A stretch of 64,000 nt of DNA from positions 49,584 to 113,583 of the forward strand of contig CANQCK010000004.1 of NCBI GenBank assembly GCA_947589185.1. Direction: 5' to 3'. Position numbers and translations under genes: made by a program. Position 1 is the stretch's first letter, and every line of letters begins with the position of its first letter. This document shows, in pieces, positions 30,700 through 38,128 of this stretch. This DNA is from an uncultured Clostridia bacterium (GTDB lineage: Bacteria; Bacillota; Clostridia; Oscillospirales; Ruminococcaceae). The notes under the pieces were generated by a model. It saw only the letters and a program-made list of their open reading frames with translations, did not search any database and was not told the origin of the DNA.

Positions 30700-31980
30700 G
30701 TGAAAATGGAGAATTTTACAAATTCGGTAAGGCTTGATAAGGATCTGTGCAAGGGCTGTATACACTGCATAAAGCGATGTCCGACTCAGGCTATTAGAGT
30801 AAGAAACGGAAAGGCTCATATTATTCCTGAATTTTGTATAGACTGCGGCGAATGTATTAGGGTTTGCCCTCACCATGCAAAGAAAACCCATTATGATCCG
30901 CTGGATATTTTAGATAAATATGAATACAAGGTGGCACTTCCTGCACCGTCTTTTTACGCTCAATTCAACAATTTAGAGGATATTAATATAGTATTGCGTG
31001 CGTTAAAGCATATGGGCTTTGACGATGTGTTCGAGGTTTCTGCGGCGGCGGAGCTTGTTTCGCAGCTTTCGAGGGAATATATTGAAAAGCACAAGGATAA
31101 GGCTCCGTTTATAAGCTCTGCCTGTCCGTCGGTAGTGCGGCTGATAAGGGTGAGATTCCCCAATCTTATCGAGCATATTCTGCCAATAAACGCACCTGTT
31201 GAAATAGCTGCTGAGGAGGCTGCTAAGAAAGCGGTCAAAGATACGGGACTTCCGAGAGAGAAAATAGGAATAATCTTTTTATCTCCGTGCCCTGCAAAGG
31301 TCTCGGCGGCAAAACACCCGATAGTTAATGAAAAATCGGAAATAGACGCAGTTGTCGCAATTAAGCACGTTTACAAAGAAATCCTGCCGTATATGGTCGA
31401 AGCCCAGAACGAGAGCGACGATCTTTTGCAGGCAGGAAAAATAGGCATAAGCTGGGGAGCGTCAGGCGGAGAAGCAGGAGGACTTTTAACTGACAGTTAT
31501 CTTGCCGCCGACGGCATAGAAAATGTTATAAAGGTGTTAGAGGAGCTTGAAGATCAAAAGATCTCAAACCTTGATTTTATAGAGCTTAACGCTTGCTCCG
31601 GCGGCTGTGTAGGCGGAGTTTTGCAGGTGGAAAATCCGTATGTTGCAAAATCAAAGCTGAAACACCTCAGAAAATATATGCCTGTTGCAAAAAATCATAT
31701 TGAGGAAACAAACGGAGTTAATAAGGCTTACTGGGATAAGGATCTGGAATATCAGCCTGTATTTAACTTAGGACGTGATTTTGCGGACGGTCTGGCTAAA
31801 ATGGAGCAGGTCGAACAGCTTTGCGAAAAGCTGCCGGGTCTTGACTGCGGTTCGTGCGGAGCCCCAACCTGTAAGGCGTTAGCTGAGGATATTGTCAGGG
31901 GAATCGCCAATGAGAAGGATTGTATTTATCTTCTTCGTGAGTATATACATAAATTATCCAGTGATTTGAAAAAGATTTAA
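30700..31980 (+). CDS. Putative sensory [FeFe]-hydrogenase-like protein (HydS-like)
   Basis: 2x[4Fe-4S] N-terminus; degenerate H-cluster motifs SSACPSVV, SPCPAKVSA, ELNACSGGCVGG; C-terminal CGSCGAPTCKALAEDI 4Fe-4S domain. Confidence 0.85.
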   Translation: MKMENFTNSVRLDKDLCKGCIHCIKRCPTQAIRVRNGKAHIIPEFCIDCGECIRVCPHHAKKTHYDPLDILDKYEYKVALPAPSFYAQFNNLEDINIVLRALKHMGFDDVFEVSAAAELVSQLSREYIEKHKDKAPFISSACPSVVRLIRVRFPNLIEHILPINAPVEIAAEEAAKKAVKDTGLPREKIGIIFLSPCPAKVSAAKHPIVNEKSEIDAVVAIKHVYKEILPYMVEAQNESDDLLQAGKIGISWGASGGEAGGLLTDSYLAADGIENVIKVLEELEDQKISNLDFIELNACSGGCVGGVLQVENPYVAKSKLKHLRKYMPVAKNHIEETNGVNKAYWDKDLEYQPVFNLGRDFADGLAKMEQVEQLCEKLPGLDCGSCGAPTCKALAEDIVRGIANEKDCIYLLREYIHKLSSDLKKI

Positions 31981-32011
31981 TTACGTCTAAAACGAAAGGT
32001 AAGGTGATAGT

Positions 32012-32356
32012 ATGACGGCTTCTCAGCTTATTGAAAAAGCAGGATTTAAGGTATTAAATTTTCCCGATGAGAATAAAGAGAGAAATATCAGCGGTGTGTA
32101 CTGCTGCGACTTATTAAGCGTTGTAATGTCAAAGGGTTTTGAGGACTGTGTTTGGATAACCATTATGGGTAATATAAATGCGGTAGCAGTTGCGGCACTT
32201 ACCGAAATGAGCGTTATTGTTCTTGCCGAGGGAACGGCAATAGATGAAAATATGCTCCCAAAGGCTGAGATGCAGGGTATAACGGTTGTGCAGTCAGACA
32301 AGCCTATTTATGAAACGGCAGTTATGATCTACAGCCTGCTTAAAGAAAATGCTTAG
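32012..32356 (+). CDS. Second DRTGG-type domain protein
   Basis: YCCDLLSVVMSKGFEDCVWITIMGNINAVAVAALTEMSVIVLAEG; same fold pattern as 29888..30238. Confidence 0.72.
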   Translation: MTASQLIEKAGFKVLNFPDENKERNISGVYCCDLLSVVMSKGFEDCVWITIMGNINAVAVAALTEMSVIVLAEGTAIDENMLPKAEMQGITVVQSDKPIYETAVMIYSLLKENA

Positions 32357-33074
32357 CCTGTCATACGATTTACATATACATTCCTGTCTGTCGCCCTGCG
32401 GTGATAATGAATCTACCCCTGCAAATATAGTCGGAATGGCTTATGTTAAAGAGCTTGACGTTATCGCTCTTTGCGACCACAACACCTCAAAAAACTGTGT
32501 TGCCGCAAGCGAGGTCGCTAAGGCTTACGGCAAGACCCTTATCTGCGGAATGGAGCTTACCACTGAGGAGGAAGTCCATGTTGTTTGTCTTATGCCCTGT
32601 CTCGACAAAGCACTTGAGCTTGATGAGTATGTAAATCAAAGAATTATGCCTGTGGAGAATAATCCAGATATATTCGGCGAACAACTAATAATGAACAGCG
32701 ATGACGAGATAATCGGACACGAGAACAAGCTGCTTATCAATGCGACTACCATTTCCTTTTCAAAGGTGTTTCCTTTAGTTGAAAGTCTGGGCGGAGTTGC
32801 TATACCTGCTCACATAGACAAGCAGGCAAATTCGCTTTTGGCAAACTTAGGATTTATTCCGCCGGATTCTACATTTAAAACTGTCGAGCTTAAAAACCTC
32901 AATAACCTTTCCGAGCTTAAAGCTCAGCACGATTATTTAAACAGCTGTAAGGTGATAACAAGCTCAGACGCACACTATCTTCGGGATATAAACGAGCCTG
33001 TTAATTTTCTGCACGCTGAGGAAAATTCAGCTGAGGCTGTTATTGAGGCGTTAAAGAATCCAAAGATCTTGTAG
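32349..33074 (+). CDS. PHP domain phosphoesterase
   Basis: YDLHIHSCLSPCG, ALCDHNTSKN, GMELTTEEEVHVVCL, PAHIDK, SSDAHYLRDI. Confidence 0.9.
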   Translation: MLSLSYDLHIHSCLSPCGDNESTPANIVGMAYVKELDVIALCDHNTSKNCVAASEVAKAYGKTLICGMELTTEEEVHVVCLMPCLDKALELDEYVNQRIMPVENNPDIFGEQLIMNSDDEIIGHENKLLINATTISFSKVFPLVESLGGVAIPAHIDKQANSLLANLGFIPPDSTFKTVELKNLNNLSELKAQHDYLNSCKVITSSDAHYLRDINEPVNFLHAEENSAEAVIEALKNPKIL

Positions 33075-33127
33075 ATGTTTTATAAATCAGGGTATGAAAA
33101 AATTTGCGTATGAATGGAGGATTTAAA

Positions 33128-33499
33128 ATGAAACAATGCTGTCTTCACGAATCGGGAGAGGATTATTTAGAAACCATTTTAATACTTCACAATAAAACAG
33201 GATATGTGCGTTCTATTGACATTGCAACAGAGCTGGGGTATTCAAAGCCGAGCGTGAGCCGAGCTATGGGTATTTTGAAAGCAAACGGATATATAACCGT
33301 CGAGCCGTCGGGGCAGATAGTTCTTACAGACGAGGGCAGAAAGAAAGCGGAGTCGGTATATCACAGGCATTTAGTCATAACCGATTTTCTGGAGGGTTTA
33401 GGCGTATCAAGGGAAAACGCCGAGCTTGACGCCTGCAAGATAGAGCATATTATCTCGGAGGAGACCTTTGAGAGGATTAAGGAAAATTGCGATAGATAA
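33128..33499 (+). CDS. DtxR/MntR-family metal-dependent regulator
   Basis: GEDYLETILILHNKTGYVRSIDIATELGYSKPSVSRAMGILKANGYI...HRHLVITDFLEGLGV. Confidence 0.9.
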   Translation: MKQCCLHESGEDYLETILILHNKTGYVRSIDIATELGYSKPSVSRAMGILKANGYITVEPSGQIVLTDEGRKKAESVYHRHLVITDFLEGLGVSRENAELDACKIEHIISEETFERIKENCDR

Positions 33500-33543
33500 T
33501 TGATAATTGACAATGGAAAATGGATAATTATTGCTGTAATAAA

Positions 33544-33612
33544 TCATTCTTCTGCCTCTTTCATTACATCTTCAAAATACACTAAATGGATTGCTTCGAT
33601 TTTTTCTTTCAT
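33544..33612 (-). CDS. 22-aa micro-ORF, copy 1: MKEKIEAIHLVYFEDVMKEAEE
   Basis: ATG after AAAGGAAG; conserved with copies 2-3 including start, length and C-terminus. Confidence 0.5.
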   Translation of the reverse strand: MKEKIEAIHLVYFEDVMKEAEE

Positions 33613-33626
33613 CGATGTTACTTCCT

Positions 33627-33863
33627 TTAATTGTGGGTCTTAGAATTATTATGCGAACTTATGTTATTATACAATGCTCTGCATTCGTCACGAAGTTTGA
33701 ATACTTCATCTGAAAGGCATTCAAGCGTCCTTTTGAAAATATCATTTTCAAAGTAATTGGTGAAGAATATAACACAGAAATCTGAAAGCCCTGCTATCAT
33801 TTCAGTTTTTCTATGTATTTCTTCAATGTCCTGTATGCTTATGTTTCTGTTTTTATTATCCAT
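33627..33863 (-). CDS. Hypothetical small protein (78 aa)
   Basis: ATG after aaaaaaggaagtgacatca; bicistronic with micro-ORF 1 (14-nt gap). Confidence 0.55.
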   Translation of the reverse strand: MDNKNRNISIQDIEEIHRKTEMIAGLSDFCVIFFTNYFENDIFKRTLECLSDEVFKLRDECRALYNNISSHNNSKTHN

Positions 33864-34029
33864 TGATGTCACTTCCTTTTTTGGTATGTATAAAAATATT
33901 ATACAATGGTACCGTTGTATAAACAATCGGTAAAATCCACAAATATTTACTTAATATTGTTGTTTAATTTGATAAATTCATACAACTAAAGTAAATATAG
34001 AATTAAATTATAAGTAAGGTGAAATAAAT

Positions 34030-34224
34030 ATGCCAGCAAGTAAGGCTAAAATAAAAGCAAATAATAAATATGACAAAAATCATTATGATGGTATTCATAT
34101 GCGAGTTTTAAAGGGTAAAAAGGAAATAATTACAAAACACGCAAAAAAGCACGATGGTTCTCTGAACAAGTTTCTTAATCGGGCGGTTGATGAAGCTATG
34201 GAGAGAGATGAAAATAATGGATAA
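34030..34224 (+). CDS. Small ribbon-helix-helix (Arc-like) protein, paralog 1
   Basis: HYDGIHMRVLKGKKEIITKHAKKHDGSLNKFLNRAVDEAMERDENNG, RHH pattern. Confidence 0.8.
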   Translation: MPASKAKIKANNKYDKNHYDGIHMRVLKGKKEIITKHAKKHDGSLNKFLNRAVDEAMERDENNG

Positions 34225-34260
34225 TTGATAATGGAAAATGGATAATTATTGCTTAATAAA

Positions 34261-34329
34261 TCATTCTTCTGCCTCTTTAATTACATCTTCAAAGTCCAAT
34301 AAATGAATAGCCCTAAATTTTCTTTTCAT
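34261..34329 (-). CDS. 22-aa micro-ORF, copy 2: MKRKFRAIHLLDFEDVIKEAEE
   Basis: ATG after AAAGGACG; conserved with copies 1 and 3. Confidence 0.5.
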   Translation of the reverse strand: MKRKFRAIHLLDFEDVIKEAEE

Positions 34330-34367
34330 TGATGTCACGTCCTTTAATTTGATTTATTTATATTTTA

Positions 34368-34382
34368 CACTATAATCTAGTG
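34368..34382. promoter_or_regulatory. Operator-like palindrome 1 of HTH gene
   Basis: CACTA-TAATC-TAGTG. Confidence 0.45.
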
Positions 34383-34437
34383 AAAATTAACGTGTAATAT
34401 TAAACAAATTTTCGAATAGATTATTGTTTATTTTACA

Positions 34438-34450
34438 CACTAATCTAGTG
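34438..34450. promoter_or_regulatory. Operator-like palindrome 2 of HTH gene
   Basis: CACTA-ATC-TAGTG in the repeated context ttttacac..aatctagtgaaa. Confidence 0.45.
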
Positions 34451-34477
34451 AAATTGTTAAGGCTGGTGTTTGACTGT

Positions 34478-34684
34478 ATGTCTATTAATTATAAAATTAA
34501 TGTTTTAGCAGAATTAAAAGCAAAAGGCTATAATACATCACGTTTAAGAAAAGAAAAAATATTAGGAGAAGCTACATTGCAACGATTAAGGCACAACAAA
34601 AGTGTATCTTATGCTGTCCTATCAAAGCTTTGCAGTTTGCTTGAATGTGATATAGGTGATATTTTAGAGTATAGGGAAGATTAA
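34478..34684 (+). CDS. Small Cro/C1-type HTH regulator
   Basis: NVLAELKAKGYNTSRLRKEKILGEATLQRLRHNKSVSYAVLSKLCSLLECDIGDILEY. Confidence 0.85.
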   Translation: MSINYKINVLAELKAKGYNTSRLRKEKILGEATLQRLRHNKSVSYAVLSKLCSLLECDIGDILEYRED

Positions 34685-34707
34685 ACGGATATAAGGTGGT
34701 ATGATAT

Positions 34708-34902
34708 ATGCCAATTAGTAAAGCCCAGAAAAAAGCTACAAAGAAGTATGTTAAAAATCACTATGATAGGATTGATATGCGAGTTCCAAAAGGTAAAAGA
34801 GAAATAATTTCAAAACACGCAAAGGATTATGATGGCTCTCTAAACAAGTTTCTTAATCGGGCGGTTGATGAAGCTATGGAGAGAGATGAAAATAATGGAT
34901 AA
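34708..34902 (+). CDS. Small ribbon-helix-helix protein, paralog 2
   Basis: Near-identical to paralogs 1 and 3. Confidence 0.8.
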   Translation: MPISKAQKKATKKYVKNHYDRIDMRVPKGKREIISKHAKDYDGSLNKFLNRAVDEAMERDENNG

Positions 34903-34938
34903 TTGATAATGGAAAATGGATAATTATTGCTTAATAAA

Positions 34939-35007
34939 TCATTCTTCTGCCTCTTTAATTACATCTTCAAAATACAATAAATGAATAGCCCTAAATTTTC
35001 TTTTCAT
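34939..35007 (-). CDS. 22-aa micro-ORF, copy 3: MKRKFRAIHLLYFEDVIKEAEE
   Basis: One residue different from copy 2. Confidence 0.48.
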   Translation of the reverse strand: MKRKFRAIHLLYFEDVIKEAEE

Positions 35008-35170
35008 TGATGTCACGTTCTTTTTTGGTATATTTATATTATATATTGGTACCCGTAGAAAAACAATAGACAAAATAGACAAATATCTGGTATTTATATA
35101 TGTATATATTGATAATTATATATAAATATGATATATTAAAAAACAATTTAACTTTTGAAAGGTGAGGTAT

Positions 35171-35365
35171 ATGCCAATTAGTAAAGCACAGCAAAGAGCA
35201 ACAAAAAAATATGATAAAAACCACTATGATGGTATTCATATGCGAGTTCCAAAAGGTAAAAGAGAAATAATTTCAAAACACGCAAAGGATTATGACGGCT
35301 CTCTAAACAAGTTCCTTAATCGGGCGGTTGATGAAGCTATGGAGAGAGATAAAAATAATGGATAA
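35171..35365 (+). CDS. Small ribbon-helix-helix protein, paralog 3
   Basis: Near-identical to paralog 2; RBS aaaggtgagg. Confidence 0.8.
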   Translation: MPISKAQQRATKKYDKNHYDGIHMRVPKGKREIISKHAKDYDGSLNKFLNRAVDEAMERDKNNG

Positions 35366-35402
35366 TTGATAATGGAAAATGGATAATTAATGTTATAATA
35401 AA

Positions 35403-35447
35403 TCATTCTTCTGCCTCTTTCGTTACATCTTCAAAATACACTAAATA
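35403..35447 (-). pseudogene. Truncated micro-ORF copy 4 (LVYFEDVTKEAEE-stop, no start codon)
   Basis: Same 3' sequence as copies 1-3, 5' end missing. Confidence 0.45.
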
Positions 35448-35479
35448 ATAAAATATAATTGTATTGAAAGGTTGTACAT

Positions 35480-35665
35480 ATGGGAAAGACATCAACAGCA
35501 AGTAAGCAAAAGTATAATAAAAAGGCTTATGAAAGGGTCGTTTTAACTGTAAAAAAGGGAGATAAAGAAAAAATCTTTAAAAAAGCATCAGAGCTTGGAA
35601 AGAGTGTAAACGCATATATTAAAGACTTGATCAACGCAGATACTAATGGAATGTTAAAGGATTAG
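35480..35665 (+). CDS. Arc/RHH-like small protein
   Basis: YERVVLTVKKGDKEKIFKKASELGKSVNAYIKDLIN, RHH pattern. Confidence 0.75.
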   Translation: MGKTSTASKQKYNKKAYERVVLTVKKGDKEKIFKKASELGKSVNAYIKDLINADTNGMLKD

Positions 35666-35767
35666 CGGAGGCGGAAATTTTCGCAAAGTTTTCTTGACAT
35701 CTTAGGATTAATAGGTTAATATGTATTTGAAAAATTAAAACTAACTCGAAAGGAAATGATTGATTAA

Positions 35768-36598
35768 ATGGACGACTCAGCGGGGCAAACAGGAGGATTA
35801 TTTGCACGGATATTCGGCAAAAGGAAAAACGGTTCATTGACCGAAGATGAAATTATGGAGATATTAAACGGCGAGGACGCCGACGATATTGATGAGAGTC
35901 AAAAGGAAATGATAAGCAATATTTTTGAGTTTGACGATCTAGAAGTGAGAGACGTTATGACTCACAGAACAGATATATCGGCTGTCGAGGTAAAGAGCGA
36001 TCTGAAGGACGCAGTATCTCTTATAATTGAAAGGGGAGTTTCCCGAATTCCTGTTTATGATGAGACGATAGATAATATTTGCGGAGTAATTTACGCAAAG
36101 GATCTGCTTGCACTGATATTTGATGAAGACCCGGGAAGTCACAAAATATCTGAATTTGTCAGGGAGATAAAGTTCATTCCGGAAACTAATCATTGCTTTG
36201 AGCTATTTGATATATTTACATCACAGAAGATACAGATCGCAGTAGCGGTCGATGAATACGGCGGAACAGCAGGTCTTGTCACAATGGAGGATCTGCTTGA
36301 GGCAATTGTAGGAAACATTCAGGACGAGTATGACAATGAGCTTGAAGAAATTCAGGAGGTCACTCAAAATGTTTACGAGATTCTGGGCACAGCCGATACA
36401 GAGGACGTTGCCGATAAGTTAGGAATAGAGTTTTCAGATGATAATGACTGCGATACAATTGGCGGATTTGTAATAAATCTTTTAGGTCGTATACCCGATG
36501 AGAATGAAAGACCTACAGTAGAGTACGGAGGATTCAGATTCACCGTAATTTCAGTAGACGACAAACGTATAGAGAAATTAAAAGCTGAAAAGCTATAA
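35768..36598 (+). CDS. CBS-domain hemolysin/CorC-type protein without the DUF21 membrane domain
   Basis: VRDVMTHRTDISAV, SRIPVYDETIDNICGVIYAKDLL, VDEYGGTAGLVTMEDLLEAIVGNIQDEYD, C-terminal CorC domain. Confidence 0.9.
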   Translation: MDDSAGQTGGLFARIFGKRKNGSLTEDEIMEILNGEDADDIDESQKEMISNIFEFDDLEVRDVMTHRTDISAVEVKSDLKDAVSLIIERGVSRIPVYDETIDNICGVIYAKDLLALIFDEDPGSHKISEFVREIKFIPETNHCFELFDIFTSQKIQIAVAVDEYGGTAGLVTMEDLLEAIVGNIQDEYDNELEEIQEVTQNVYEILGTADTEDVADKLGIEFSDDNDCDTIGGFVINLLGRIPDENERPTVEYGGFRFTVISVDDKRIEKLKAEKL

Positions 36599-36627
36599 AA
36601 ATAAAGTTCGGAACAGGTGTGAATAAA

Positions 36628-38079
36628 ATGTCAAATCCTATACGTTCGAAGAAAAAGACATATGTTGAATTTGTCGTTTCAGTATGCGTGATAGCTTTTT
36701 TAGTGATTGTGCTTTGCTTGTTTCCGAAGGGCGATGATAATAAGAACCTGCCAACGCAAACGGATACTGTTTCATCAAAAGCTATCTCAAAGACAGAAGT
36801 TAAAACAAGCGTAACTGTTACAGATGATAAATCGAAGGCTTCCGAGTCAGAAACCGTTAAGAGCAAAGTAACGGAAAAAAGTTCTGAGGCAGTTTCAAAA
36901 GAAAATGAAACGAACTCCAAAACCGAACCAAAAACAGCGGAGACAAAGCCTGTAATAAGTTCTGAAAAGACCAGTACAGAGCAGCCTGAAATTACTGTGA
37001 GCAAGTCAGAGCCTATTGACAATTTCAAAAAGCATATGATAAGCGGTTTGACGGCTGAACAGAGAATAGTATTAAATCAGATATTAGACGGAATAGAGAA
37101 TTTTAAAACGTATATTAATATAAAAAACAACGTCATAAAAAGAGACGACACCGAAACATTGATCAGCTTGTTTGTGCTGGTAAAGATCGCCTGCATAGAG
37201 AACAGCTCGGTGGCTTCGACCTATAGTTATATTGGAAATGACGAATACATTTCTGCGTTTAAATTCACCTATACAAAATCGAGAGAAAAGGCTTTGAACG
37301 AAAAAAAGAAGTTAGAAAAAAAGGCAGATTCTATAATAAATGGAATTACGTTCGATATGAACGAGTTTGAAAAAGTTAAATACATTCATGATAAAATAAC
37401 TAAAAACTGCGTTTACGGAGAGTTAAAGTCAGGAAGTCACGATTCGGCATACGGCTGTTTAGTTAAGGGAAAGGCGAATTGCGAGGGGTATTCAAAGGCA
37501 TTTTTACTGCTCTGCAACAAAGCGGGTATAGATTGTATGATAGTGACGGGTACTGCTGTAGGCGATGACGGTGAAAGTGCATCGCATATGTGGAATATGG
37601 TTATGGCAGACGGCAAATGGTATCATATTGATTTGACCTGGGACGATCCTACGCTTACGCCCTTCGACAGGAACTATGTAAGATACGATTTTTTCAATCT
37701 GACTGACAGCGAAATATTAACGACCCACACAAGCGAAAAAAACAAGTTTTATAAATATCCGAAGGCAAATTCGGTCAAGTACAATTATTTTATTTATAAC
37801 GATTATTGCGGTTATGATTTCAAATCGGCTTGCGAGGCAATGGAGAGGTCGGTCACCGACGCCGTGAAAAGCGGAAATAAATACGCTTCAATAAAGCTCA
37901 ATAACAATAAGACTTACGCTTCTGTGAAGAAAAAGCTGTTTAAATCCTCAAACGGCGAGACGCCCATATTCAAGATATTAAAAAGTGTTAAGAAAAAAAC
38001 CAAGTCTGAATTTTCAGCCAAGAAAATAAGCAAAATATTTATGGATCAGACTAATGTAATAACTGTATGTTTGAAATAG
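36628..38079 (+). CDS. Membrane-anchored transglutaminase-like domain protein
   Basis: TM, Ser/Thr/Lys linker, then YGCLVKGKANCEGYSKAFLLLCNKAGID...SHMWNMVMADGKWYHIDLTWDD Cys-His-Asp triad. Confidence 0.9.
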   Translation: MSNPIRSKKKTYVEFVVSVCVIAFLVIVLCLFPKGDDNKNLPTQTDTVSSKAISKTEVKTSVTVTDDKSKASESETVKSKVTEKSSEAVSKENETNSKTEPKTAETKPVISSEKTSTEQPEITVSKSEPIDNFKKHMISGLTAEQRIVLNQILDGIENFKTYINIKNNVIKRDDTETLISLFVLVKIACIENSSVASTYSYIGNDEYISAFKFTYTKSREKALNEKKKLEKKADSIINGITFDMNEFEKVKYIHDKITKNCVYGELKSGSHDSAYGCLVKGKANCEGYSKAFLLLCNKAGIDCMIVTGTAVGDDGESASHMWNMVMADGKWYHIDLTWDDPTLTPFDRNYVRYDFFNLTDSEILTTHTSEKNKFYKYPKANSVKYNYFIYNDYCGYDFKSACEAMERSVTDAVKSGNKYASIKLNNNKTYASVKKKLFKSSNGETPIFKILKSVKKKTKSEFSAKKISKIFMDQTNVITVCLK

Positions 38080-38088
38080 TGAAAAAAA

Positions 38089-38119
38089 GACGCTCGGCTT
38101 AAAAAAGTCAAGCGTCTTA
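38089..38119. terminator. Bidirectional terminator
   Basis: AAGACGCT...AGCGTCTT between convergent genes; minus strand continues TTTTTTT. Confidence 0.7.
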
Positions 38120-38128
38120 TATATTGAA

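Noticed and set aside
30301-30891. 196-aa minus-strand ORF opposite the HATPase and HydS-like genes
   Set aside because: Antisense to two strongly supported genes; low-complexity composition
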